Under the pieces are notes generated by a model, which had not been told where the DNA came from, did no database searches, and worked only from the letters and a program-made list of their open reading frames with translations. DNA of 64,000 bases from positions 186,001-250,000 of the forward strand of contig AP017991.1 in assembly GCA_003609755.1 (NCBI GenBank), read 5' to 3'. The position numbers and the translations under genes were made by a program. The stretch comes from Planktothrix agardhii NIES-204. Lineage in GTDB: Bacteria > Cyanobacteriota > Cyanobacteriia > Cyanobacteriales > Microcoleaceae. Shown piece after piece: positions 1-11,229 of the stretch; the first letter of the stretch is position 1; each line of letters opens with the position of its first letter.

Positions 1-332
1 CCTAAATCTTGTAATCCAGAGAAAGGATTTTCTTGGGGTAATAATCGAATTACAGCTTTTTCACCCCCGACACAGGGCAGGGTACTAACCCTCATATCGA
101 GGGCAACTTCTAAGTCTTTTCCTGATACATAATTCTCCCCAATTCTGCCATCTTGGGGGCGACGACTTTCGGCAATATCCATATTAGACATAACTTTAAT
201 TGCCACCCGATCCAATAATTTTAGATTCAAAATTTTTTGATCATCAACTAAATTTTTTAGAGCTTGTTCACAGTTAATACTCTGGTTTCTCAGTTGTTGC
301 CAAGCGGATAAAACGGGTGTTCTTGCAGTCAT
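1..332 (-). CDS. GspE/PilB-like secretion or pilus ATPase (partial, runs off the left edge)
   Basis: The first 110 residues are visible. They contain the block [16 protein letters not shown] followed by LRVSTLP-type sequence (here [20 protein letters not shown]), which is diagnostic of the N2 domain of type II secretion / type IV pilus assembly ATPases. The Walker A region would lie beyond the window. The ATG at 332 is preceded by an in-frame stop, so the protein starts only about 45 residues before this block. Family members normally carry 100-200 residues more there, including an ASDIHIEP-type motif that is absent. It is therefore a short paralogue or an N-terminally truncated gene. It is transcribed away from the DUF3352 gene across a 206-bp AT-rich spacer. 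Confidence 0.75.
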   Translation of the reverse strand, partial: MTARTPVLSAWQQLRNQSINCEQALKNLVDDQKILNLKLLDRVAIKVMSNMDIAESRRPQDGRIGENYVSGKDLEVALDMRVSTLPCVGGEKAVIRLLPQENPFSGLQDL

Positions 333-538
333 AATAGGTTAACAATAGGATAAATATAATCCAATCAAAAATTGAGTCAATAAATACATCAGTTATCTAG
401 TATAATTATACAGGTAAAGTATATATTTTGAACTTAACTCTCCTTCAGTCTGTCTTGTTTGTATCGTAAGTACACAATTGACACATAATAAAGAAGGAAC
501 TCCCATCGGAAAATGTTATTCGCTCAACAGTTAAGCTT

Positions 539-2227
539 ATGAAAAGACGCTCATTTCCTAAAATTTTGGTAATTGGTCTAGTTGTTTTAGGACTCCTGGG
601 AATTGGGGGAGTTTATAAATTATCGGGTCAAAACCCGGCGGCTTTAGTTACAGGTAGCACAAAAACAGCACCAGAGGCGGCAATGTTTGTTCCTCGGACG
701 GCTCCGGCGATGGTTTCATTATTAGTAAATCCAGATCGGTTAGAATCAGTAGGAAAGATTTTAACCTTTTCTCAAAAAAGTAATAATAATCGGATTCAAC
801 TGAACCCAATTAAAGAAAGTTTGTTAACAAATACCGGGTTAAATTATGGGCAAGATATTCAACCATGGTTAGGGAATGAAATCACTTGGGCATTAATTAC
901 TCCTGATCTTGATCGATTAGCCAATAATGGTCAACAACCTGGGTATTTTGTGGCTTTGTCAACAAAAAATTATCAAAAAAGTCAGGAGATTTTAGATAAA
1001 TTTTGGCAAAAACAAGTAGATGCGGGTTTAGATATTGTTCAAGATCAATATCGAGGGGTTAAACTAATTTATCGCCGTCCCTTTCAAGGAACAATTGATG
1101 ATGCACCGACTTTAGTTATGGCTACAATTAATGATCGCTTTGTGTTATTTGCCAACTATCCCAAAGTGATGAAAGAAGCCTTAAATACGGTACAAGCGAA
1201 TCTGAATTTAAGTCAATCTGAATCCTATCAAAAAGCCTTAAAAGAATTAAAACCTGGGGGAGTGGGATTTGGATTTTTTAATTTAGGAGATTGGCAATTA
1301 GTAACTGACCAAACAGACGAATTTATCGGTCAAAAACCAAGTTTAGCCGTATCTTTAGGGATTAATTCTCAAGGATTATTAGCGGAAACCGCGTTAATTG
1401 CTACCGTCGAGGAAGATCCAACCCAACCATCTCCATCTTTTTCTCAACCCGTAGCAGCATTAAACTATATTAGTTCTAATAGTCCGTTATTAATTGCCGG
1501 AAAAGACTTAAATCAACTCTGGAAAGATTTCTCTGCTATTGTTGCAGCTAATCAACCTTTAGAACAATTTATTGCCCAACCTATAGACGGAATTAAAACC
1601 TTGTGGGGTTTAGATTTACCTGAAGATATTTTCAGTTGGGTGACAGGAGAATATGCCTTAGCTGTAGTTCCCCATAGCAATGAAAAATGGGATTGGGTGT
1701 TTGTGGCAGAACGTCCAGAAAATGCTAATTCAGCTATTGAAAATTTAGATAAAATAGCAACAGAACAAGGCTATAGTTTGGGATCATTTAATCTTAATAA
1801 TAATACCCTTTCCGCCTGGACAAAGTTAACCCCGATGGTTTTAGAGAAAAAGGATAAAGCCAAAACTCAAACTAGATTAATTCAAGCAAATGCAAAAGGA
1901 GTACATTCAACCGTAGGGAAATATGAAATTTTTACAACTTCTGTAGAAGCAATGGATGAGGTATTAGGATTGTCAAAAACGGAAAATTTGATTACTCAAG
2001 ATCCCGATTTTAAGGCTAGTATTGAAGTTTTACCTAAAATAAACGATGGTTATTTCTATCTCAATTGGCTAACCAGTCGGAATTTCCTTAATCAACAATT
2101 CCCTTTGTTTAAATTAGTAGAACTTTCGGCTAAACCATTTTTTGATAATTTGCGATCGTTTACCATTAGTAGTAGCGATCGCGTCGGGAATATTCAGCAC
2201 GCAACGGTATTTTTAAGACTGCGTTAA
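539..2227 (+). CDS. DUF3352 domain protein, membrane-anchored
   Basis: 562 residues. A single hydrophobic segment at about residues 9-27, after a KRR-rich start, looks like an uncleaved signal anchor, placing the rest in the periplasm or thylakoid lumen. The remainder matches the cyanobacterial DUF3352 pattern: an early AAMFVPRTAPAMVSLLVNPDRLE block and several later repeats of similar design ending in a TISSSDR-type C terminus. Members of this family have no established biochemical role that I know. The ATG at 539 is the natural start, since the hydrophobic anchor follows immediately. A TATAAT hexamer lies at 401-406 upstream, but no well-spaced -35 is visible. The gene is monocistronic as far as can be seen. 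Confidence 0.8.
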   Translation: MKRRSFPKILVIGLVVLGLLGIGGVYKLSGQNPAALVTGSTKTAPEAAMFVPRTAPAMVSLLVNPDRLESVGKILTFSQKSNNNRIQLNPIKESLLTNTGLNYGQDIQPWLGNEITWALITPDLDRLANNGQQPGYFVALSTKNYQKSQEILDKFWQKQVDAGLDIVQDQYRGVKLIYRRPFQGTIDDAPTLVMATINDRFVLFANYPKVMKEALNTVQANLNLSQSESYQKALKELKPGGVGFGFFNLGDWQLVTDQTDEFIGQKPSLAVSLGINSQGLLAETALIATVEEDPTQPSPSFSQPVAALNYISSNSPLLIAGKDLNQLWKDFSAIVAANQPLEQFIAQPIDGIKTLWGLDLPEDIFSWVTGEYALAVVPHSNEKWDWVFVAERPENANSAIENLDKIATEQGYSLGSFNLNNNTLSAWTKLTPMVLEKKDKAKTQTRLIQANAKGVHSTVGKYEIFTTSVEAMDEVLGLSKTENLITQDPDFKASIEVLPKINDGYFYLNWLTSRNFLNQQFPLFKLVELSAKPFFDNLRSFTISSSDRVGNIQHATVFLRLR

Positions 2228-2231
2228 ATTC

Positions 2232-2326
2232 CGTTGTTGGGATGAGTGCCCCTCCTGATGCGCTCAAGGGCAACAACGAGTTTTTAATGGGGGTTATGAT
2301 ACTTCTAGGGTGGGTTTTGCCCACCC
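2232..2326. repeat. Two dispersed hairpin repeats between DUF3352 and the type IIG enzyme
   Basis: The inverted repeat CGTTGTTG (2232-2239) / CAACAACG (2271-2278) encloses a GCGCTCAAGGGCAACAAC motif that recurs in related form at 28761 and 53433. A second perfect hairpin has GGGTGGG at 2308-2314 and CCCACCC at 2320-2326 with a TTTTG loop. A T-run after the first hairpin could end DUF3352 transcripts. They look like interspersed palindromic repeats rather than gene-specific sites. Confidence 0.55.
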
Positions 2327-2407
2327 GACAATTTAACGATTTAAAACCCGTTTTAATGACCTTAATTGATGTTAAGAAGATTGACATTTTTTTATTCAGG
2401 AAATCCG

Positions 2408-5400
2408 ATGCAAGTAACTAAAACCTTATTTCAAACTAAAATTCTCCACAATGCTATCCGCAATTTTGCCTTTCCTGATGATTTGCTAAAACGTCATGAA
2501 ATTCTTCAAAGTTGGATTGAAACCCTCAAAATGGGAACATTAGAAAAAGTCAAAGAAACGTCTTTACAGGGGGATTTTTTAAAAGATATTTTTCAGGATA
2601 TTTTAGGCTATCGGTCTGTGATTTCAGGAGAGGGAAAAACCTGGGAAATTCACGCCGAACAAACGATTTCTGATGGGGGTGGGTTTGCGGATGGTGCGTT
2701 AGGATTATTTACGAATATTGAAGGCAAACTACAGGGAAAAATTATTGCACCTATTGAATTAAAAAATGCTAAAAACGATTTAGATAGACCTGCACCCGGA
2801 CGCAAACTTTCTGCGGTTGAACAGGGTTGGCAATATGCTAATTATACAGAAAATTGTCGTTGGGTGATTGTTTCTAATTATCGAGAATTACGTCTTTATC
2901 AACTTAGCAAAACTCCGGCTTATTTTGAACGTTTTTTATTAACTGAATTGGCAGAGATCGCTAATTTCAAAAAGCTATATTATTTACTCTGTCGGACTAA
3001 TTTTTTACCCAAAACCGGACAACAACAATCGGTTATTGATCGGTTATTAGCTGATTCGGATACCGCCCAACAGGAAATTACAGAACAACTCTATCAAGAT
3101 TATCATAATGTACGGATTAATCTGGTTAATCATTTTCGCTTCACCGGGCCTAAAAATCTCCCAAATCGAGATAATGTTTTAATTGAAAAAGCTCAAAAAA
3201 CCTTAGATAGAATCTTGTTTTTAGCCTTTTGTCAAGATCGAGGGTTATTACCGAAAAACACCCTTAATAATGCTCATGATCACAAAGATCCTTATAATCC
3301 TCGATTCATTTGGGATAATTATAAATCAGTCTTTTCTTGGGTTAATAAAGGAAATGAAGATCCGCCAATTCCCGGTTATAATGGAGGTTTATTTGAACAT
3401 GACTCTTTATTAGATGAACAATTAACGGTTACTGACCCTCTGTGTACACAACTCAAAAATTTAACTAAATATGACTTTGAAACTGAGGTTTCCGTTGATA
3501 TTTTAGGACATATTTTTGAACAATCAATTACGGATTTAGAAGCATTAAAAGCTAAAACTCAAACCCAAGAATTTAATCCCAAATCCGGGAAACGCAAAAC
3601 CCAAGGAATTTTTTATACTCCGGCGTTCATTACTCAATATATTGTGCAGGTAGCCTTGGGAGGGTATCTCAAACAAAAGGAAGATGAATTACGCGATAGC
3701 CTCCGGCTGGGCGGAGCCCCTCGCTTTCAATTAAATATTACCACAAAAACCAACAAAAAGCAACAAAAACAGGCAGAAATTCAATTTTGGCAAACCTATC
3801 GAGATCAAGTTTTAAAACAAACCAAAGTTTGTGATCCCGCTTGCGGTTCGGGGGCATTTTTAATCGCGGCTTTCGATTATTTATTCCAAGATTATCAACG
3901 AGTCAATCAAGCCTTATCTTCCCTAGTAACAACACCAGAAATAGAGTTAGAACGTTTAGATACGATGATTTTAACTCAAAACTTATATGGGGTTGATTTA
4001 TCGGCGGAGTCGGTAGAAATTACTAAATTATCCCTGTGGTTAAAAACGGCTGAACCGGGAAAATCCTTAACGGATTTAGATGATAATATTAAACAAGGTA
4101 ACTCTATTGTTGCTGATCCTGAATTTAGCGATAAACCCTTTAACTGGGAAACAGAATTTCCTCAAGTATTTGCTAACGGGGGGTTTGATGTTGTTATCGG
4201 AAATCCTCCCTATGTCCGACAGGAATTATTATCACCAATTAAACCCTATTTAAAACAGCATTATCAATGCTATGATGGGGTAGCTGATTTATACGCTTAT
4301 TTCTATGAAAAAGGGTTAAATATCCTCAAACCCGCAGGGAAATTATCTTATATTGTTACTAATAAATGGCTAAAAGCGGGTTATGGTGAACCCTTGCGAC
4401 GGTTTTTTATTGAGAATAGCACTTTTGAGCAAATTATTGATTTTGGACACGCCCCAATTTTTGAAGATGCAGATACTTTTCCCTGTATTATATCTGTTTA
4501 TAAATCTTCTCCTTCTCAAGCTGAAATAACTGAACTAAAAACCTCTATTCCTGCTGAATTTAATGTTAAACTCTGTCCAGTTCCCAGGGAAAAATTAGCT
4601 AATATTAATTTAACTCAATATGTCCAAAATGAAGGTTATGATGTCTCTTGGTCAAGGTTTACAAGTGAATCTTGGAGTTTAGAACGTCCAGACGTTGAGG
4701 AGTTAATGAAAAAAATTCAGCGTGTGGGAATTCCTCTTAAAGATTTTGCCGGGGTTAAACCGTTATATGGAATTAAAACTGGGTTAAATGAAGCCTTTTT
4801 AATTGATGAGGAAACTAAAAATAAAATTGTTCAAGCTGACCCAAAATCTGCCGAAATTATTAAACCTTTACTTCGAGGTCAGGATATTAAACGGTGGTAT
4901 TCTAAATCAGAAAAATTATGGATAATTTTTACTAGACGAGGGTTAGAAATTGATGATTATCCGGCTATTAAAAATTATCTCAATTCCTATCGTCAAAAAT
5001 TAGAACCTTGTCCTAAAAATTGGAATAAAAACCAAGAGGGGGAATGGTTGGGACGCAAAGCAGGTCATTATCAATGGTATGAAATTCAAGATTCAGTAGA
5101 TTATTGGGAAATTTTGGAACAACCCAAAATCCTTTATCAAGAAATTAACACATATCCAGCTTATACAATAGATACGAACAATTACTATGTCAATAATAAA
5201 GTTTTTATTTTACCGAAAGCAGATTTTTATATTTGCGGTTGTCTTAACTCTCCGCTAGGTTGGTGGATAGCACATCAATTATTTCCCAAAATGATCGGAG
5301 ATTCTGTTACACCCCGTGGAGATTTAATGATTAATTTTCCTATCGGAGAACCTACAGATCAAATTCGTAATGAAGTTGAATCAATTGTTACCCGATTAAT

Positions 5401-5779
5401 TGAAATCACAAAAACCAATCAAACCGCTAATAATGATGTTTTAACCTGGCTACAAATTCAATATAAAGTTAAAAAAATCAGTCGAAAATTAGAAAACTTT
5501 GCCGACCTTAATTTTGAAGAATTAATCGAAGAAGTGATCAAACAATTACCCAAAAGTAAATCATCCGACCCCTTGGGAGTTAAAGGGTTAAAATCAATTC
5601 GAGAAGCCTATAACGAATATGTACCAGATATTAAAACTCGTAAACAAGAAGCACTAAACCTAGAAAAACGGTTATCCGATTTAGTTAATCAAGCCTATCA
5701 ATTAACCCCAGAAGAAATTGAATTAATGTGGAAAACAGCACCCCCTAGAATGCCTTTTTATCCAAGTTATAAAAATTGA
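2408..5779 (+). CDS. Type IIG restriction-modification enzyme (Eco57I / N6-adenine methyltransferase family)
   Basis: 1123 residues from the ATG at 2408, which has an AGGA ribosome site just upstream; an in-frame TTG at 2366 is less likely. The SAM-binding motif I CDPACGSGAFL lies at about residue 475 and the catalytic NPPY at about 600, typical of gamma-class adenine-N6 methyltransferases. The N-terminal part contains an ADGALG...IIAPIELKNAK arrangement compatible with a PD-(D/E)XK nuclease. The C-terminal third resembles TaqI-like specificity domains. One chain therefore probably cuts and methylates DNA; no separate specificity or nuclease gene is adjacent. A palindromic repeat at 3693-3724 has inserted in frame about 45 residues before motif I. 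PglX of BREX is a relative, but no BREX genes are nearby. Confidence 0.82.
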   Translation: MQVTKTLFQTKILHNAIRNFAFPDDLLKRHEILQSWIETLKMGTLEKVKETSLQGDFLKDIFQDILGYRSVISGEGKTWEIHAEQTISDGGGFADGALGLFTNIEGKLQGKIIAPIELKNAKNDLDRPAPGRKLSAVEQGWQYANYTENCRWVIVSNYRELRLYQLSKTPAYFERFLLTELAEIANFKKLYYLLCRTNFLPKTGQQQSVIDRLLADSDTAQQEITEQLYQDYHNVRINLVNHFRFTGPKNLPNRDNVLIEKAQKTLDRILFLAFCQDRGLLPKNTLNNAHDHKDPYNPRFIWDNYKSVFSWVNKGNEDPPIPGYNGGLFEHDSLLDEQLTVTDPLCTQLKNLTKYDFETEVSVDILGHIFEQSITDLEALKAKTQTQEFNPKSGKRKTQGIFYTPAFITQYIVQVALGGYLKQKEDELRDSLRLGGAPRFQLNITTKTNKKQQKQAEIQFWQTYRDQVLKQTKVCDPACGSGAFLIAAFDYLFQDYQRVNQALSSLVTTPEIELERLDTMILTQNLYGVDLSAESVEITKLSLWLKTAEPGKSLTDLDDNIKQGNSIVADPEFSDKPFNWETEFPQVFANGGFDVVIGNPPYVRQELLSPIKPYLKQHYQCYDGVADLYAYFYEKGLNILKPAGKLSYIVTNKWLKAGYGEPLRRFFIENSTFEQIIDFGHAPIFEDADTFPCIISVYKSSPSQAEITELKTSIPAEFNVKLCPVPREKLANINLTQYVQNEGYDVSWSRFTSESWSLERPDVEELMKKIQRVGIPLKDFAGVKPLYGIKTGLNEAFLIDEETKNKIVQADPKSAEIIKPLLRGQDIKRWYSKSEKLWIIFTRRGLEIDDYPAIKNYLNSYRQKLEPCPKNWNKNQEGEWLGRKAGHYQWYEIQDSVDYWEILEQPKILYQEINTYPAYTIDTNNYYVNNKVFILPKADFYICGCLNSPLGWWIAHQLFPKMIGDSVTPRGDLMINFPIGEPTDQIRNEVESIVTRLIEITKTNQTANNDVLTWLQIQYKVKKISRKLENFADLNFEELIEEVIKQLPKSKSSDPLGVKGLKSIREAYNEYVPDIKTRKQEALNLEKRLSDLVNQAYQLTPEEIELMWKTAPPRMPFYPSYKN
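3693..3724. repeat. In-frame palindromic repeat inside the type IIG gene
   Basis: A near-palindrome with GCGA (3693-3696) pairing TCGC (3721-3724) and CTCCG (3701-3705) pairing CGGAG (3712-3716). It is GC-rich against an AT-rich gene and encodes roughly DSLRLGGAPR between two normal-looking segments. It looks like a mobile interspersed repeat tolerated in a surface loop. Confidence 0.6.
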
Positions 5780-6186
5780 TTGTACAGTAATAGGCAATCT
5801 GGCTATGGGCATTTTTGAGGGAAACTCTGAATCTAATCGGGTTTGGTGGTATGATCGCGTCCTAACCACCTGAATCACTGCTATACCAGAAATTTGTTTT
5901 TGATCGATGCTCAACCAACAACGGCTAACCGTTGGAGGCCCCGACGTAACAAAACTTATTCTTTTTTCTCAGATAACTTCACTCAAGTCTATACAATAAT
6001 TGTCGGTACGATTTTTTATCAAATTAAAAAAAAGTTTAACTTAGTGAACGAGGTTAAACTCAGGTCGCGGGAGGGCATTCCGAGACTTAAAACGGACGTG
6101 GAGACAGTGTAAGACTACTTTTTCGGTAGCAACAGTCTGCGAAACGTCAACCCCATTCAGCGACCATCCTAAAAAGGTGGCGTGGC

Positions 6187-6223
6187 GAGAAATCCCCGTC
6201 CGTTTACGGCGAGGAGGATGTCA
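6187..6223 (+). mobile_element. IS200/IS605-like right-end remnant (hairpin)
   Basis: The segment AAATCCCCGTCCG...CGGCGAGGAGGATGTCAA closely resembles the conserved terminal hairpin that follows tnpB genes of cyanobacterial IS200/IS605 elements, from my memory of that consensus. The stem is imperfect and no transposase reading frame remains beside it, so this would be a solo, decayed end. It could alternatively be part of the apcE leader. Confidence 0.35.
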
Positions 6224-6241
6224 AAAATGTCTGGTTAATTA

Positions 6242-6276
6242 GCCAAAATCATTTTAATCTGAAAGATTAAATTGGC
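6242..6276 (+). promoter_or_regulatory. RNA hairpin in apcE leader
   Basis: TTTAATCT (6253-6260) pairs perfectly with AGATTAAA (6264-6271) around a GAA loop, and GCCAA (6242-6246) pairs with TTGGC (6272-6276) outside an asymmetric internal loop. It lacks a following T-run, so a stability or translation-control element fits better than a terminator. Function is inferred only from structure and position 135 bases before the apcE start. Confidence 0.4.
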
Positions 6277-6332
6277 AACGACTCAAGCAAGGATAGGGTT
6301 GAAAGCGTCCCGGCCAATGGCGTCGAAACTAA

Positions 6333-9152
<2,820 letters not shown>

Positions 9153-9199
9153 AATCAGTAATCAGTTATCAGTGTAAGAGTTAATAGTCAAGAGTTAGT

Positions 9200-9261
9200 T
9201 AACTAATAACTAATAACTAATAACAGCTTATATCCCTCTGTGTTTCTATGGAGGGATTTTT
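9200..9261 (+). terminator. apcE terminator preceded by heptamer repeats
   Basis: ATCCCTC (9232-9238) pairs perfectly with GAGGGAT (9251-9257), 12-base loop, followed by a T-run (9257-9261): a good rho-independent terminator about 80 bases after the apcE stop. Just before it is a tandem run of the heptamer TAACTAA. Confidence 0.75.
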
Positions 9262-9323
9262 ATTGCCGAATTATATAGCACTACGCATTACAGTTAAAAC
9301 ACTTCTAAATCCCGGAGCAGCCT

Positions 9324-9389
9324 GTTCCCTCCCCCCCAGCCCCCCGTGCACGGGGGGTTTGGGGGGCTGTTCCGGTGTTCCGGTGTTCC
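9324..9389. repeat. C/G-rich palindromic repeat, copy 1 (flanks flv1)
   Basis: A C-run, the hairpin CCCCCCGTGCACGGGGGG and a G-run, ending GCTGTTCCGGTGTTCC. An inverted near-identical copy sits at 13344-13406, on the other side of flv1-flv3. It lies just past the flv1 stop, where the hairpin could also act in termination. Confidence 0.7.
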
Positions 9390-9398
9390 CTGCTGTAA

Positions 9399-11123
9399 TT
9401 AATATTGGGTTCCCGTCTTCCGATAATGAACCGCCGTAACTCCATCTGAATTCAACACCTGACCCTGATGAACAGTGGCATAAATTACCCAATGATCGCC
9501 ACATTCCATCCGATTTTTTACCTCACAATCGAGATAGGCTAAGGCATCTTTTAAGATCAAACAACCCGTCGATGTTTCTTCCGTTTCTATGTCAACAAAC
9601 CGATTTTCTCCGGGTTCAAAACGCTTGAGAAAATGTTTTCGCAGTTGTTTTCCTTCCTGCAAAATATTGAGCACAAAGCGATCGCCAATATGAGTTAAGG
9701 GTTCCAAGGCCCGATCCTTAGCCACCGCTACGGTAAACCCAGGGGGGTTGAAGGTCGCCTGGGACACCCAGGAGGCTAACATGGCGCTGTACATCTCCCC
9801 CCGACGCCCGGACACGACGCACAACGAACCAACCACACGCCCCAAGGCTTGGGCGGTGCGATCGGCTCCCGCAGAGGTAGCTGTGGGACGAAATGCCCGG
9901 CGTTTTTGGGTGCGTTTGAGGGTTTGAGCAAAATCAATCGCCGCCTCTTTACAGGTTTGTAGGGTGACATCCGTGGGGGTAAATTTAACTCGGATGGGTT
10001 CAAAACCAAATTTATAACCCGCATCTTTTAAGCGACTTTCTAATAAGTCAATTGCCTCTCCACTCCATCCATAGGAGCCAAATACTCCGGCTAATTTATT
10101 CGTCGAAGCTGTATTTAAAATCACTCCTAAAGCGGTTTGAATTTGGGTTGGAGCATGACCTCCTAGGGTGGGAGAACCAATAATAAATCCATCACATTTT
10201 TCTAGGGCTTCTTGAATTTCTGAGGATTTGGCATATTCACAATTAATTAATTCTACGGCGATATCAGATTTTGTTAATCCTTTGGCGATCGCTTGGGCTA
10301 CTGTTGCGGTATTTCCATAAGCTGAGGCATATAATAATGCTACAGTTAAGTCCTGAGATTTCTGTTTTTCACTCCAATCTCGATATAAATTTGTTAGTTC
10401 TGTTTTGCCATGTTTAACTAACGGCCCATGACCGGTTCCATAGAATTTAATCGGAGGTAATTCCTTGATTTTATCGAGGTTAGAAAGAACATATTTAGCC
10501 TGGGCTGCATGAAGACAGTCATAATAGAACCGTCGATCATCGCTATAAACTGACCAGCCTTCATCAAAGACTTGATCGCCGCAAACGTGCGCCCCAAATA
10601 GCTTATCGGAGAATAAAATTTCCGTGGCTTGATCATAGGTTAAAATGGCATCGGGCCAGCGAGGAGTAGGAGTTAAAACAAACTGCAATTGATGACATTG
10701 ACCTAAATCTAAGGTTTCTTCTCCTTTGATGGTTAAAATTTTTAAGTTTTCAGTTTCAAAATATTCTCGTAATGCTAAAGCAGCCGGATTTGAACAAACG
10801 AATGTTATATTAGGTGATAATTCCAATAAAGCCTTTAATGTCGCCCCTCGATTAGCATTAAAGTGACCCAAAATAATATAATTCAACTGTTCCAAATTCA
10901 CACGAGTTTGTAACGCTTCAATGTAATTTTGGGTAAAGGATTCTCCGGGGGGATCAATAATTGCAGTTTGATCAGCTTCAATAATATAACTATTCGCCGT
11001 TGTTCCCCGTTGTAGGGAATATTCAACTTCAAATTTTAACCGTTCCCAAGTGCGCGATCGCACTATTTTTGTGTTATTTCCAATTAAAAAAACTTGAACA
11101 TCACGCGGTTTTTGATTATCCAT
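9399..11123 (-). CDS. flv1: Flavodiiron protein Flv1
   Basis: 574 residues with the three parts of cyanobacterial class C flavodiiron proteins: a metallo-beta-lactamase-like domain, a flavodoxin-like domain (VALLYASAYGNTATVAQAI) and a C-terminal flavin-reductase-like domain. The usual diiron ligand set HxExDH is replaced by HFNANR (residues 87-92), so Glu, Asp and the second His are lost, as expected for the Flv1/Flv2 type. The N-terminal motif DVQVFLIGNNT also fits Flv1. With Flv3 it takes part in light-dependent reduction of oxygen to water downstream of photosystem I. It lies 106 bases downstream of flv3 on the same strand, probably one transcription unit interrupted by a hairpin. Confidence 0.93.
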   Translation of the reverse strand: MDNQKPRDVQVFLIGNNTKIVRSRTWERLKFEVEYSLQRGTTANSYIIEADQTAIIDPPGESFTQNYIEALQTRVNLEQLNYIILGHFNANRGATLKALLELSPNITFVCSNPAALALREYFETENLKILTIKGEETLDLGQCHQLQFVLTPTPRWPDAILTYDQATEILFSDKLFGAHVCGDQVFDEGWSVYSDDRRFYYDCLHAAQAKYVLSNLDKIKELPPIKFYGTGHGPLVKHGKTELTNLYRDWSEKQKSQDLTVALLYASAYGNTATVAQAIAKGLTKSDIAVELINCEYAKSSEIQEALEKCDGFIIGSPTLGGHAPTQIQTALGVILNTASTNKLAGVFGSYGWSGEAIDLLESRLKDAGYKFGFEPIRVKFTPTDVTLQTCKEAAIDFAQTLKRTQKRRAFRPTATSAGADRTAQALGRVVGSLCVVSGRRGEMYSAMLASWVSQATFNPPGFTVAVAKDRALEPLTHIGDRFVLNILQEGKQLRKHFLKRFEPGENRFVDIETEETSTGCLILKDALAYLDCEVKNRMECGDHWVIYATVHQGQVLNSDGVTAVHYRKTGTQY

Positions 11124-11173
11124 AATCTTATATTAAAAAAAGTTTTTTTGATCTCTCTTGAGCCTTAAGCATC

Positions 11174-11220
11174 GATCCCCCCTGCATCCCCTGCCCTTAT
11201 TAAGCAGGGTTAGGGGGGAT
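11174..11220 (-). repeat. Intercistronic C/G-rich hairpin between flv3 and flv1
   Basis: ATCCCCCC pairs with GGGGGGAT and CCTGC with GCAGG around a CCTTATTAA loop. It fills most of the 106-base gap. It may attenuate flv3 read-through into flv1 or simply be a dispersed repeat; no T-run follows on the minus strand. Confidence 0.5.
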
Positions 11221-11229
11221 TAAGGGGGA

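Noticed and set aside
5894-6112. 72-codon frame in the apcE upstream region
   Set aside because: No ribosome site and no protein-like composition; overlaps hairpins of the leader.
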